Source: Bryum argenteum
Lineage: Eukaryota > Streptophyta > Bryopsida > Bryales > Bryaceae
Length of the DNA stretch: 64,000 nt
Assembly (NCBI GenBank): GCA_037043015.1
Contig: CM073322.1
Location: 27,742,364-27,806,363, forward strand
Reading direction: 5' to 3'
The notes under the pieces: generated by a model
Database searches by the model: none
What the model was told of the DNA's origin: nothing
Seen by the model: only the letters and a program-made list of their open reading frames with translations
Translations under genes and position numbers: made by a program
Shown here: positions 9,949-20,836 of the stretch, one piece after another
Layout of the letters: each line of letters starts with the position of its first letter
Numbering within the stretch: position 1 is the first letter of the stretch

Positions 9949-11430
9949 ATGGCACCAAAGAAAGCTAACGGGCCTGAGCAAAAAGAGGAGCATATGGTGG
10001 ACCGCCTCAAAAGTGAACCAAAGAAGTGCCCGGGATGTGGTTCAACAAATGTCAGGTGGAGGTACTTCAACAATCGCAAGTTAGATCAACCTCGTTACGT
10101 TTGCAAGACTTGCTCGAAAATGTTCACTCTTGGTGGAATCACAAGAAATTCTTACATAACCTCAAAGAAGATCAATGAAGGAATTGAAGGAACTCGGGTT
10201 GATGGCGACGGTGGAGTTGGAGGTGCAAAACGGGCAAGTGGTAGGAATCGAACGCAACGCTCTCCTAATAAGAAGAGGCGGTGTTCAGCACCGAAGAAAC
10301 GTAAAGAAGAGTCAGGCTCAGAAGACGACGACGATGAAGAAGAAGAAGAAATTCTAGAGAGGGACCTAGAAGATGGAGACGACGAACCAGAGAATCCAGA
10401 CAGTGAAGAGGATGAAGATGGAGGTAACCAACTCGATGAAGACGACGAAGAGGACGAAGGTGAAGAGGATGGAGAGAATGAAGACGATGAGCACGATGAG
10501 GAACGTGAGGTTGATGAAGATGGAAGTGCCAGGAAGAGGGCGCGTCGATTACCTTCGCGGTGTAATTACAGGAGTGAGAAAAGTTCAATAGATTCAAGCT
10601 CAGAAGAAGATGGGGTAGATGCGATCGAGTCTAGCTCGGAAGATGCAGCCGACACTCCATGGAGTTCAGACGATGAAGAGCCTGCAGCTCATGACGACAA
10701 ATACCACAAGCTTGGAGACGAGAATGGCCACCGTGGAGGCGAATTTTACGAAGGTTGCGATGTCGAGTTTGTAGAAGGAGATGATATGTTTATTTCTTGT
10801 TTGATGGAGGAACAGGCTCATGATGTACAAGAAGTCTTTGATGGTAAAGTCCTTAATAAGGAGGCGTACGAACGTGAAGTATTCTCTATTCACTTCGAAC
10901 CTCTTCGAAACCATATGAAGGCCTTCAAACTCTGTCAGGACAAGATGAAGACCTACCGTTTAGCATTGTTACAGGCTGATGGAGGATGGGATGTGGGAAA
11001 GCGCTCTAAAGGAGCTCTGAAAGAGCGAGCTCTTGATCACTTGGATGATGCTATTGATGCTGCTTGGAAAGCTCATCTCGAGGAATATTTCATGCTGTTG
11101 GATAATACATGTAAGGACCTTGTGGACAAGGCAGTTCATGAGAACAGGCAGATGAATGAGGTCGAAATGTTGTTTCAAAATTTGAGAGAAGAACTCAGGG
11201 AAGTTATCAGTGAGTGGGTTGATATAAGCACCTTCACCACTGATAGATTGGAACGTATGCAAGCTCTTGAATTCCATCTATGGGAGCTGTGGAAAGATGC
11301 AGATAACTTAAGGGAACAAGTAGAGGATGCAGACATAGATAGTGTACGTCACACTCAAATGGTAGAATTTGAGAAGGAAGCAAAGATGCTAGGTGGAGCA
11401 ATTTTGGATGTTGTGCAACGCATGAGTTGA
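9949..11430 (+). CDS. Dof-like zinc-finger protein with acidic stretch and helical C-terminal domain
   Basis: 493 residues from the ATG at 9949. The upstream ATG at 9919 lies before a likely splice acceptor, and the paralogue at 45.9 kb starts at the matching position. Residues 25-66 form a Dof-type finger: C27-x2-C30-x21-C52-x2-C55, with FNN, QPRY and a following GG as in plant Dof factors. A basic cluster (NKKRRCSAPKKRK, 107-119) is a probable nuclear signal. About 120-245 is strongly acidic low complexity. About 300-493 is a charged, predicted helical domain (EYFMLLD, STFTTDRLERM) shared with four other loci here and not recognised. It is probably a nuclear DNA-binding protein; target and role are unknown. 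It differs from canonical Dof proteins in the residues after the finger and in everything C-terminal to it. It is followed 0.9 kb downstream by a decayed copy. Confidence 0.85.
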   Translation: MAPKKANGPEQKEEHMVDRLKSEPKKCPGCGSTNVRWRYFNNRKLDQPRYVCKTCSKMFTLGGITRNSYITSKKINEGIEGTRVDGDGGVGGAKRASGRNRTQRSPNKKRRCSAPKKRKEESGSEDDDDEEEEEILERDLEDGDDEPENPDSEEDEDGGNQLDEDDEEDEGEEDGENEDDEHDEEREVDEDGSARKRARRLPSRCNYRSEKSSIDSSSEEDGVDAIESSSEDAADTPWSSDDEEPAAHDDKYHKLGDENGHRGGEFYEGCDVEFVEGDDMFISCLMEEQAHDVQEVFDGKVLNKEAYEREVFSIHFEPLRNHMKAFKLCQDKMKTYRLALLQADGGWDVGKRSKGALKERALDHLDDAIDAAWKAHLEEYFMLLDNTCKDLVDKAVHENRQMNEVEMLFQNLREELREVISEWVDISTFTTDRLERMQALEFHLWELWKDADNLREQVEDADIDSVRHTQMVEFEKEAKMLGGAILDVVQRMS

Positions 11431-11666
11431 TCCAATTTTGGATGTTGTGAGACGCATGAGTTGATCTTGTTTAGAGCATGATATTTTCATGCAGATGTCT
11501 CTTGTGAGAACTTCCCACTTTTGGATAGGTAGTTTTGTAATGGCACATGTTCGGATTTAGAGTTAGGATGTAGAGTTATTTGAGGTGGTACAAGATGGAG
11601 AGAGCTCTTTGGACTAAGTAAAGGATATCTAGAGAGTTAGTGTGCTTTTTGACATTGTTTATGAAG

Positions 11667-11752
11667 GGCAGAAACTTTGAAGAGTCATAATTCTTTCATC
11701 CGAACTTCGATCTTCTGACAAAATAAATTGGGTTGAGTCCCAAATCAAGTCT
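11667..11752 (-). repeat. Fragment of AT-rich dispersed repeat
   Basis: In reverse complement, GGGACTCAACC, CGGATGAA and CTTCAAAGTTTCTGCC match the phrases at 16.8 kb and 24.7-24.8 kb. It sits in the 3' flank of the intact Dof-like gene. Confidence 0.55.
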
Positions 11753-12306
11753 CCTTGTGCGCTAAATGAGTGCACACAATGTTTGCTATTTTTGCTTTTA
11801 CAGCACTTTTAAATGAAAAAGGGATTTGTGCTTTTGGATCATTAATCCCGCACCTAGCAGGGATCAATGCATGCCTCATTTACACTAATCTCATTTTGCC
11901 ATTTACCATTTAAGTTGAAATAGTGAGTTACCTTCAGCACAAGAATGATCAACAAGTAAATGCTAGAACCACCTTTTATAGTTTATGAGAGTCAAAAGTG
12001 TAATTTTCTTTCAAAACAATAAATATGACATAAGATAATATGATTCTTCACAATAACCCCAATTCCTCTAAATTAACAATTAACTGTAGAGATACTATAT
12101 AACTAGTACATCTTGGATTGCCTCTGCGGACTGAGCAGTAAAGAAGTAAAAAACATACAGGCAACACAATCATTCACCATGTGGATATTAGAAAATCTTG
12201 CTTAAAGTTCATGATTATTCTTAATTTGAATTGATTTCATAGAATTCATACAAATTATACATGAATACACCGACATTAGTAGAAAAATTGTCCATAACGG
12301 ACAAAA
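11753..12306. other. Intergenic between two Dof-like copies
   Basis: AT-rich with no gene seen. A tail sequence after the first gene repeats its last coding bases (TTTTGGATGTTGTG at 11402 and 11435), a short tandem duplication across the stop codon. Confidence 0.5.
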
Positions 12307-14088
12307 GTGTGCAAGCGACCGGGATGTGGGTCAGATGGAGGTACTTCAACAATCGCAGGCGAGATCAACCTCGTTACCTTTGCGAGACCTGCACATAATT
12401 GTTCGCTTGGTGGAAGCATGAGCTCAGGAACTTACAAAACTGAAAATAAAATTAAAAGAGACATAGATTCTCAAAGTGATAACGAAGATAGAGATGGAGT
12501 TGAGAAACGGACAAGTGGTAAGGAGCGAACGCAGCAATTTCCAAATAAGGAGGGGCGGTCTCCCGCAGCGAAGAAACGTAAAGCAGAGTCTAGCTCGGAA
12601 GATGATGAAGTAGAAGAAATGACAGAGAGTGACCCAGAGGATGGAGACGACGAACCACGAACCTCAGAATCCAGACATTGAAGAAGATGATGATGAAAAA
12701 ATTGAAGACGATGACGACGACAAAGTGGATGGATGAAGATGAAGATGGAGAGCATGAAGACGAAGATGGAGGGATGAAAGGTGAAGATGGCGAGGATGGA
12801 AATGAAGATGGAGAGGATGAAGACGAAGATGAAGATGAGGAGGCTGAAGAGCATGAGCACGATGAGCAGGATGAGGATCATGAGGTTGATGAAGATGGAG
12901 TGGCAGGATGAGAGCGCGGCGATTTACAAGCACGATTGGGTTAACACAGCTAAGAAAATTTCACTGAAGTCAAACTGATAAGAAGATGAAGCAGATGGAA
13001 TTGAGTCGAGCTCAGAAGATGAAGCCGACACACCGTGGAGTTCAGACGATGAAGAGCTTGCAGCTCACACTGAGGATAAATGCAACGAGTCTGAAGAAGA
13101 GGATGGACACCGTAAAGATAAAGTTGACGAAGGTGACGATTTCGAGTTTGTCGAAGGAAAAAATATATCCGTTTCAATTCTTTGTTTGATGGAGAATCAG
13201 GCTGATGCTGTCGAAGAAGGCTCTCCTGTCTCATGTGTTACGTTTGGAGGAAGGGGTGACGAAGATCGTGTGGGAACGAGCACTGGAGGAGCTCGTTTGA
13301 AGAAGAGGATTGTCGAACACTTGCATATTTCGGAACATGTTGCTGGCCACAAGGATAAGTATACGTTGTTGGACAATGAACTGCAACAGTCTCAGCAAGC
13401 TAGAGTACAAGAAAACAAGGAACCTTGCGAACGTGAAGTATTCTCCGAGGAGGCGTACTATCGTGACATTTCCTCTGCTAATTTCGTACCTCTTCGGAAT
13501 CGGTTGAAGACCTTTAAGGACTATCAAGACAAGAACAATGCCTGCAAAGACCTTGAAGACGAGATCAAGGCCTACAGAGACTACCGTCGAGCATTGGCAC
13601 AGGCTGATGGAGGATGGGATGTGGGAAAACGCAGCAAAGGAGCGTTGAAAGACAGAGCCCTTATTCACTTGAATGACGCCATTGATGCAGCTTGGAAAAC
13701 TTATCTCCAGGAATATTTCATGTTGTTGGATAAAACATGTAAGAACCTTGTGGACAAGGCAATTCATGAGAACAGGGAGTTGAATGAGGTCGAAATGTCG
13801 TTTCAAAATTTGAGAGAAGAACTCAAGGAACTTATGAGTGAGTGGGTTGATGCGAGCACTTTTACTAGTGACAGATTGGAACGTATGCAAGCTTTTGAAT
13901 TCCATTTATCGGAGGCAATTGAAGATGGAGAGGAGTTAAGGGATCAAGTTTATGACATAGACATAAATAGTGTTTGTCACACTAAAATGGTAGAGTTCGA
14001 GAAGGAAGCGATCAAGTTATCGAGAGCAATTTTGAATGTTGTGAGACTCATGAGTTGGTGTTGCTTAGAGCATGATAATTTCATGTAG
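12307..14088 (+). pseudogene. Decayed Dof-like family copy with an intact C-terminal ORF
   Basis: A second family copy 0.9 kb after the intact gene. The finger starts as CKRPGC, but an internal deletion of about a dozen bases then shifts the frame, so the rest (WRYFNNRRRDQPRY then CETC) is read in another frame. The acidic region is split over at least two further frames (12471-12681, then about 12650-12910). From 13186 a 300-residue frame (ATG at 13186 or 13189) stays open through the whole C-terminal domain, with HLNDAIDAAWKTYL, EYFMLLD and STFTSDRLERMQAFEFHL. It is unlikely to be a DNA-binding protein. The long open 3' part could still be expressed on its own, or decay may simply be recent. 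Confidence 0.8.
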
Positions 14089-14390
14089 ATATCTCTTGTA
14101 ATTCAAATTTGGAAGGTAGTTTTGTAATGGCCCATATTGGTTTAACAAAAGATTGAGAAATATTTAGATGTACAAATTGAGTAAAAGATAGTTCCGTAAT
14201 GACCCATATTGGTTTAACAAAAGATTAAGAAATATGCAGATGTAGAAATTGAGTAAAAGATATTTACAAAGCTATTGTCAAAGATAGTTTTTGTCCATCT
14301 AAAATTATAAAGATTGAAGGAAAATAGAAAGAATTAATGCCTAAAAATATCATTATAATGGGAGGTATTCAATGATGTTGGGAAAATAAA
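14089..14390. repeat. Tandem duplication in 3' flank of decayed copy
   Basis: A phrase of about 70 bases (GTAATGGCCCATATTGGTTT..., AAAAGATTGAGAAATAT, GATGTACAAATTGAG) occurs at about 14124-14185 and again at about 14194-14262, with GACCCATATTGG in the second copy. No gene. Confidence 0.6.
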
Positions 14391-14648
14391 TGTACCCACA
14401 AATTGGATACTTTGCTAAATCTCAACAAACAACTAATTGTCGGTAGTTTTAAATGGCCCTAACTTACTCAATTTGTTTGATTTCAGCATATGAGGTGTTT
14501 TTGGACATATTTACTAGGAAGAGTAGATGTCAGAAAACACCTCATATGCCTAATTTGGACAAAACTTGAATAAGTCATGACAATTTGAAAATGCGTGACA
14601 ATTGTTTGTTTTGTTCACTTTCAGTGAAGTACCCAATCTGTAGGTACA
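14391..14648. mobile_element. Fold-back MITE
   Basis: The left arm starts TGTACCCACAAATTGGATAC. The right arm read in reverse complement starts TGTACCTACAGATTGGGTAC. The pairing continues inward through ACAATTGTC-like, GACTTATTCAA-like and CATATGAGGTGTTTT segments. The whole 258 bases is therefore an imperfect hairpin with a small loop. It is non-coding; both ends abut AT-rich sequence and no target duplication stands out. Confidence 0.75.
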
Positions 14649-16049
14649 ATTTAGCTTTAGCATGACTCAAACTCAAGTGTCATTGAATTGATAATTGGAA
14701 TATTTCCATCATAACAAAGTAAGTGTTTAGATAGTTTTAGACATTATGAGACATGTTAGTTGATATTGGTTAAATCATTAAAATTTCATTTAGATACCTC
14801 TTCTAAAAACTTTTCAACTTAGTCTCTAAAGGTATTCTACTAACAACTTTTTTTTGTTGGAACATACTTAGAATTCAATAATAAATTTGTCAAGTATCTT
14901 CAAGGCACTAGTAACTGGGCTAGAAACTAGCATAATAGTGTAGTTATAGTGTCCTCGAGAGGGGGAAGTAGTACTGTTCTAATTCCCCCGTGTCCGGTGG
15001 CCATCGGAATATTAGCATTACGAACGGACACTTCATTCACGTCGGTCCCTTAGAAAGGACCGGAGTTTCTATCTATCTATCTGGTATTAAATTTCTTTTG
15101 CACATATAGTAACAATAGCTTTGTTTTGCGTTTATTTCAAATCTTCAATTTGTTTGGCTATTTTTTCTTTGGCTTCGGTTTGTTGGACCAGCATGGCCCA
15201 TTGAGATTGCAATGAAATGAATACAACTCCTACAATTAACAAAAGCGAAATTAAATTTAGCGTGTTTATTCAGAGTGCAAACAATAGAGATGCTCTTGTT
15301 CATTATTAATGTGTTTTTTTTCTTAAACTAATATATCACTTTATATCATTTGCGCAATGATACATATTATGATTTTCCATACTCATATTTTACTAAGAAA
15401 ATTAAAACCAACTATAAGTTTATACAATTGTATGTATAAAAGTCCAATCACCTTTTTTGACCATGTGATATAACAAAAATGGGCATGTGGCAAGTTAGGA
15501 TTGATGACATATGATTTGATGAAATTTTGTAACTTCTTATTATCTACTATGAAAATTAGGTTGAATATAATGACAAACAAATTAAGAACCTATACACATG
15601 ATAAGTCTTAGCATATTCCATATGTTACTAAAGAATACTAAACAAGTTGGCAAAATCTCACGAGTAAAAACATAATTCTCTTGTGTCTCCTACACATGGC
15701 TTTTAAATGTATCTGACAAGTTACTGTGTGAGTAACTAAGTTTAAGTTAGTTAGAAGTTATGGAAGCATAGCAAAAGTTGAAATCAATAGGAGGTGCATG
15801 GAGATTTATGATGTAACTAACATATATTATAATCTATAATCTTAGTTTTTGAAAAAGAGTATCTAATACGTAGACAAAGTTGGTACACAAGTCTTCTCAA
15901 TTATTTTTTATATATAGGAGACTTAAGACACTTAACCTTTATATGTCCATGGGGTATTTTTAGCCATTTTTATTTTATATATATGGTTTTTAATGTCAGA
16001 CATGGAAATGTAAGATTGAAATAAAGAAAATTTGATAAGAACTATACAA
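14649..16049. other. Intergenic, no gene seen
   Basis: AT-rich. A GC-richer patch at about 14950-15070 holds CCGTGTCCGGTGGCC, ACGGACACTTC and a (CTAT)n-like run, resembling debris of an inverted-repeat element. No ORF with recognisable content. Confidence 0.45.
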
Positions 16050-17060
16050 ACTTGTAATAGACTTGTTGTAGGTCATGTGGATCAATACTTCACTCAAGAG
16101 ACCTCATAGATTGCAAGATCATAACAATGTATTAGTTCTACAAAATGAGTTTATCATTTTCACTTCGAAGTGACAACACTACCAACATAAAACTCACAAA
16201 ATAGAAAGTCGTTCAACTTTGTCTCAAAAACACTTTTGTACCAAAAATATTCATCAAAAATATATCTTGGCTCAAATGATAGCCTTCCATTGGTAAAAAC
16301 GGCCTTCAAAATTTTACAAAAGAAATTAGTCGAGAATTAGACCCTTTGCATTCAAATCCATACCCTATCTTCAATACATCTTCAATTAGGTTAAGGTTTC
16401 TACCACTAAAACTAGACTATGGTTGAAATCCATCCCAAAAAAGAAAGATGAAATCTAACACTGGATGAAGGAGATTTGGCTCCTCAAATACAATCCAAAT
16501 TTTCAATTTTTTCATTGTAGAAACATCATTGTACATCCAATACCAAAGTTATTTGAATCAAATAACTCGCAACCAGAAAGTTGTTAGAATACGACTACTC
16601 AATCATAATTATGTAAACAAACCCCTGAAGATCTATTTTTGATTTCATATAATTAGCTTGCAATGGTGAAACATGTCCCATGTTTGGGATCTAAAAGCAA
16701 AAACTACCTTCACTAAAATGCTTGCCATTATACTTCATTGTATGGGTCTCCAATTTTTAGCAAACAAACTAGGCTTAATTTGAGACCCAACCCCAAGTCG
16801 AAAACAAAGTCCGGATGAAGAAGTTATGAGTCTTCAAAGTTTCTACCCTTCAACCGAGATGTCATTTTTCGACACTATGGACCAAGAATTTGAAAACGTT
16901 CCCTATCGTGTATTTGGGCAAAGCAAATCTAAAAGAGTTCCGATATTGCCAAATCTATCTTATTTATTTAAGATAATTGCTCTTTACCACACGCGATTGA
17001 ATATTGATGTTGCATTCTAAAATTCGTGTTTGTACCCACAGTTTGCTGAATGAGCAGTTT
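16050..17060 (+). repeat. AT-rich dispersed repeat family, forward copy
   Basis: Aligns by eye over about 1 kb with 24.3-24.9 kb. Landmarks in the same order are CTCATAGATTGC.AGATCATAA, ATCATTTTCACTT, GTTGTTCA/GTCGTTCA, TACTTCATTGTATGGGTCT, AGTCCGGATGAAGAAGTTAT and TTTTCGACA. Non-coding and diverged. Confidence 0.65.
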
Positions 17061-17577
17061 TAACCCTTACAAGTCCCTTGGGGATAGTATGTAGGCTGTC
17101 GTATAATTAGGATTTGCTACCAACAAAAAACTCTAAAGTGGAATTGTAATAGCTCACTAGAACCGCATTAATTCAAATGTCAACTTCTTCTTTGAACTCA
17201 AACCCATAAAAGGTGTGCATTCACTCCAAATACAACCAAAATACACAGTATTCTACTGGTCGCCACGGCACGCTCACACCTTTAGGGGTTAATCTGAACA
17301 AATAAAAACTCATCTCAGCAGGCATAAAATGATAACCACATCCGAGAGAAGTGGGACAATATAATACGCCGTACTCCAGGCACCTGGCTCAAGTCATACA
17401 GATCCGTGCACAGAACGAGATCCATGGCATTTACTAACTACTCCTTTGCTGGTGTAGATACTTCGGAACAAAACTCATTGCATTTCATCATTGAAAAGAT
17501 AAACCTGAGAGGCCACTTTGCAGAGAAGAAACGAACTGTAAAGTCAGTGTTCTTCACATGTTTACAGTTTTAACTTA
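17061..17577. other. Intergenic, no gene seen
   Basis: Sequence between a dispersed repeat and a pair of miniature transposons. No credible ORF or RNA gene is seen. Confidence 0.45.
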
Positions 17578-18072
17578 GGGACGCTTTACGTGGGGAGTCA
17601 AGGTCAACAAATCTTCAAGCCAATTCACTCACAATTTTCAGCCCAATTGGCTCCGTGAGTCACTTGGAAATTAAACAATCAATAAAGTGGGGGCCAATTC
17701 CCCCATGTGTAAAGCCCTTGGGGCCGATTTCTAAAAGGAAAACAAGGCCATGGGTCCAATTTGTATTGTAAGCTACATTCCATGCGCTTTAGATTTGTTC
17801 ACATTGAAGTATTTTAGTAAAATAATGATTTTTAAATGAAATCAAGAAACGGCCTCTAGGCCATGAATTGGCCATCCATTCTTGTATCTCCCAACTTTTG
17901 GAGCGTGGCCCATAACTTGTTCCCCACCCATTATAATATAATTTCATAAAATTGACCTTGACTCCCCATGTAAAGCCCTTTGGCCCAATTTCAAGGATTC
18001 GACCAATCATAAGAGAGGATTTGGCCATGAATTGGCCACATCAATGGCTTAGCCCCTCGTGTAAAGTAGCCC
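17578..18072. mobile_element. Tourist/PIF-Harbinger-like MITE (diverged)
   Basis: The left end GGGACGCTTTACGTGGGG and the right end, in reverse complement GGGCTACTTTACACGAGGGG, form imperfect inverted repeats. TTA precedes the left end (17575-17577) and follows the right end (18073-18075). A 3-base TTA duplication is the hallmark of PIF/Harbinger. Related sub-repeats (CCCATGTAAAGCCC) occur inside. Non-coding. Confidence 0.65.
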
Positions 18073-18075
18073 TTA

Positions 18076-18574
18076 GGGTCCCTTTACACTATAGACCAAG
18101 GGCCATGACCAAGAAAATTGAAATCATCATCTTGGCCAAGAGCTGTGACCATGATAAATCAAAAATAGATTTTTAAGTGGCTTGGTCACTCTTTTAGTGT
18201 AAAGTGAATTTGGACCAGGGCAAGTTTAAGCTCAATTTTCTAATATAACTCCTCATCATTCTCTCTCTTATCCTCCTCTTTTTCCTCCTTTCTCTTTAAA
18301 TAGTTGAACACTAGCCAATCAAAGCCTCACGGTCTTCTTGATTGTCGTTTAGTGGAGGTATTCGGTTCGCTTCGACTCAACTATAATCAAGAAGATCATG
18401 AAAACATTATCCACAATGTAAAATATAGCACACTTTGGGGACATCAAAGTTAGTGGTCATTCTCCTTTCTTCATGATAGTGTAAAGCCAAATGAGACCGA
18501 GAGCACTTTACTCTCCAATCACAAATTTTAAAAGGCCAGGGTCAATCTTCATGGTCCATAGTGTAAAGGGACCC
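18076..18574. mobile_element. Tourist/PIF-Harbinger-like MITE
   Basis: The termini are GGGTCCCTTTACACTATAGACCA and its near-exact inverted copy ending at 18574. TTA lies on both sides (18073-18075 and 18575-18577), the expected 3-base target duplication. It is about 499 bases, non-coding, and immediately abuts the element on its left, sharing that TTA. Confidence 0.8.
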
Positions 18575-18577
18575 TTA

Positions 18578-18856
18578 ATCTCGAATTTGACAACCTAGAT
18601 GACGTATTCATGGATTGTTTTATGTTTCTAGAATATTTGTAAACTCCTAAGGTTTCCATCCCACCCTAATTTATTTATTAACAACCAACCTATGTTTATC
18701 AATTGAACAATACATGGCAGTATATTACCTGGAGAATCAACAGCTCATCCCAGCCTTAATTCCAGGACGCGGAAGCAGAGGAACCACTAATTTAACTTCC
18801 TAGTAAACGGCAGTTACCCTCCAACGCGGAGAGACGCAGGCGGGCGACGACGGCCG
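18578..18856. other. Intergenic; composition shifts to GC-rich near 18750
   Basis: AT-rich sequence giving way to a GC-rich island that continues to about 19680. No gene in this stretch. Confidence 0.4.
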
Positions 18857-19369
18857 TCACCCTGCAGACCAGCACAAGAAGCCCAGCCCTTCACCAGGTT
18901 CTTTTTCGGACATTAAGCAGATCTGCGCTTTTCGCTCCCAGCGCCCGTGGCAGGGGCGCGCCTCTCTTGCTGCACCGTGCTCTGCGGTACGCCGTTGCAC
19001 CAATGCAGCTCTTGCCCAGACTCTTTTTGTAGAATTTTGCATCGCACTTTCCTGTTTAGTCTCCCACACGGCCGGTAAAGGATCACTCAATCCAAAAGTG
19101 CAAGCGCGGCCTTTCTTTGTCGATTTGACCTTGTCGACTCGCAAACCTTTTGGGTCCTGCTCATCACCATTGTATTGCTTGCTGCTGTTTGCAGAGAGAT
19201 CCATTGTCTCATTGCTTCGGCACTTGAGATGCCCCTCTCGTTTCGCGCTTCGTGGAGCTCTGAGGCGTTCCATGACTGCTGCAACAACCACGTCGTAGCA
19301 TTGAGCAGGAGTTACGTAATCGACTGGTGGGAGGATCCCTTGTAGCGACTGGCCGGTAGGAGGAAGCAT
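18857..19369 (-). CDS. Unrecognised 170-residue ORF in GC-rich island
   Basis: An open minus-strand frame starting with ATG at 19369 (MLPPTGQSLQGILPPVDYV...), rich in R, K, A and E. There is no domain or signal that I recognise. It starts only 18 bases from the divergent ORF at 19388, so at most one of the two is likely a true initiator codon. It may be an exon of a real gene in the island or a by-product of high GC. Confidence 0.2.
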   Translation of the reverse strand: MLPPTGQSLQGILPPVDYVTPAQCYDVVVAAVMERLRAPRSAKREGHLKCRSNETMDLSANSSKQYNGDEQDPKGLRVDKVKSTKKGRACTFGLSDPLPAVWETKQESAMQNSTKRVWARAALVQRRTAEHGAAREARPCHGRWERKAQICLMSEKEPGEGLGFLCWSAG

Positions 19370-19387
19370 TGTAGCCGATCGTCAGCA

Positions 19388-19875
19388 ATGGCGCAGATCA
19401 GGTCGTTGGTGGAACTGGCGGATATGGGCTTCGTTATCGCCTTCCGCTTCTACGGGCGCTACCCCGAGACAGGGCGGACGTTTTACCACCCCCCGCCTTG
19501 TGAGAGCGACCCTGAATCTGCTGCTTCTCTCCATGGCAGAAGACATTCGCCTCCGAGACGCCCTAGCTTGGCCAAGGCAACATCTCTGATGTTTCCCAGC
19601 CTCTCGGCTCCCAGCCTTTCCGTTATATTCTCCAGTGGTGCTAACGCTGGTGAGCTCCCTCCCTTGTTTGCTATGATCTCCATTTGAAAGAAATGCCCAA
19701 TGTATTGACAAACCAGTCCCCGTCTACCTCCTGGCTCTGTTTTCATGCCTATCTTATCGTATTTGTTGGCTCGGATACTAATGCTGGTTTGTTGTTTGTT
19801 TCAGGTGGAGTTCATCCATCGCCGGAGCCTCGTCTCAATGACATGAGAAGTATTCTACTAAGCACTTGCCACTGA
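19388..19875 (+). CDS. Candidate two-exon small gene, unknown function
   Basis: The first exon (19388-19649) opens MAQIRSLVELADMGFVIAF and is GC-rich. A donor G/GTGAGC follows at 19649/19650, and an acceptor TTTCAG ends at 19804 after a T-rich tract. The second exon (19805-19875) keeps the frame and ends at TGA, giving 110 residues. Splice phase and consensus sites agree, which supports a gene, but the peptide is low in recognisable features: a short hydrophobic N-terminal segment, then a proline/serine/arginine-rich middle. No family is recognised. A divergent ORF starts 18 bases away. Confidence 0.35.
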
Positions 19876-20115
19876 AGTCGTGGGGTTTCATCGGCCAAGT
19901 TATCCAATCATTTATGTAACGGAAACTGAGCAGATGGACAATAAGCACTCACTTAAAAAACAATAAACTTTCCGCAGAAACCTTAATCTATACTTGATCA
20001 GTCTGCATAGTTCCGTGGTATTGTGTGATGTGCTACATACTTGGTCCGCAGTAACTTTCCAATCAGTAAAGCAACCATTATCTTCTCATCAGTGCGTCTT
20101 GAATGTCTTCTCAAT
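19876..20115. other. 3' flank of candidate gene, no gene seen
   Basis: Mixed composition. Contains AATAAA at about 19961, which could serve as a poly(A) signal for the candidate gene upstream. Confidence 0.4.
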
Positions 20116-20227
20116 GATTCGTTGTCTTTGGATCATTCCGGCGACTCCGTCATTGATTGAAAGGTGCAGATTCGTTGTCTTTGGATCATTCCGGCGACTC
20201 CGTCATTGATTGAAAGGTGCAGATTCG
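20116..20227. repeat. 53-base tandem duplication
   Basis: The segment starting GATTCGTTGTCTTTGGATC is repeated exactly with a period of 53 bases (20116 and 20169), followed by the first six bases of a third unit. The identity implies a recent event. Confidence 0.9.
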
Positions 20228-20756
20228 TACATGATTGAATCAGTCAGTGTAAAGAGTGAGAGACCTCGATGGCTCACTTGCTTTTTACCGCTACCTCGAG
20301 CAATTCTGGCCTGTCTTTTGTTACCCTTATCACTGTATTGGTCCCTGCAGCATGCTGTACATGCTTGCAATTTGGGCTGGTTGCAGTGACGACTTTCACT
20401 TTATGATGATAACAAAGTGCTTCTCTTGGCCTCACTTCATCATTCGGCCGACACGAGCTACGTCAACTTGATCTACGAAAAATTTATCTGTCCACAGTGA
20501 GTTTCTCTACGGAATGTCCTTTATCATCTTCGTGCGCCTTCGTCGTTGGGCAAGTCTGAATGTCTCCACTCAAGATAACAAGAAAATTGATTGCTCCTGG
20601 AAAGTGGGTGGTCACAGCTGTAGATGTGATGATTACGAATGTTTAGGTTCTGGAGGAAAGTTGATCTTATCTTGCAGAATATAGTGCATGCCCTGAAGAT
20701 ACATGATGTGAATAATATAGAAATCTGTGGATAAAATACCAATTTCCTATGTAAAA

Positions 20757-20836
20757 ATTAATCTTATCGATGATGTAGTAATACCACTTTCTGCTCATTA
20801 ATCTTATCGATGATGTAGTAATACCACTTTCTGCTC
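20757..20836. repeat. 40-base tandem duplication
   Basis: ATTAATCTTATCGATGATGT through CTTTCTGCTC is present twice without a mismatch, period 40 bases. Confidence 0.9.

Noticed and set aside
12471-12933. Overlapping H/L/S-rich minus-strand ORFs opposite the acidic region
   Set aside because: GAA/GAT codon runs leave the opposite strand open; no independent evidence for a gene.
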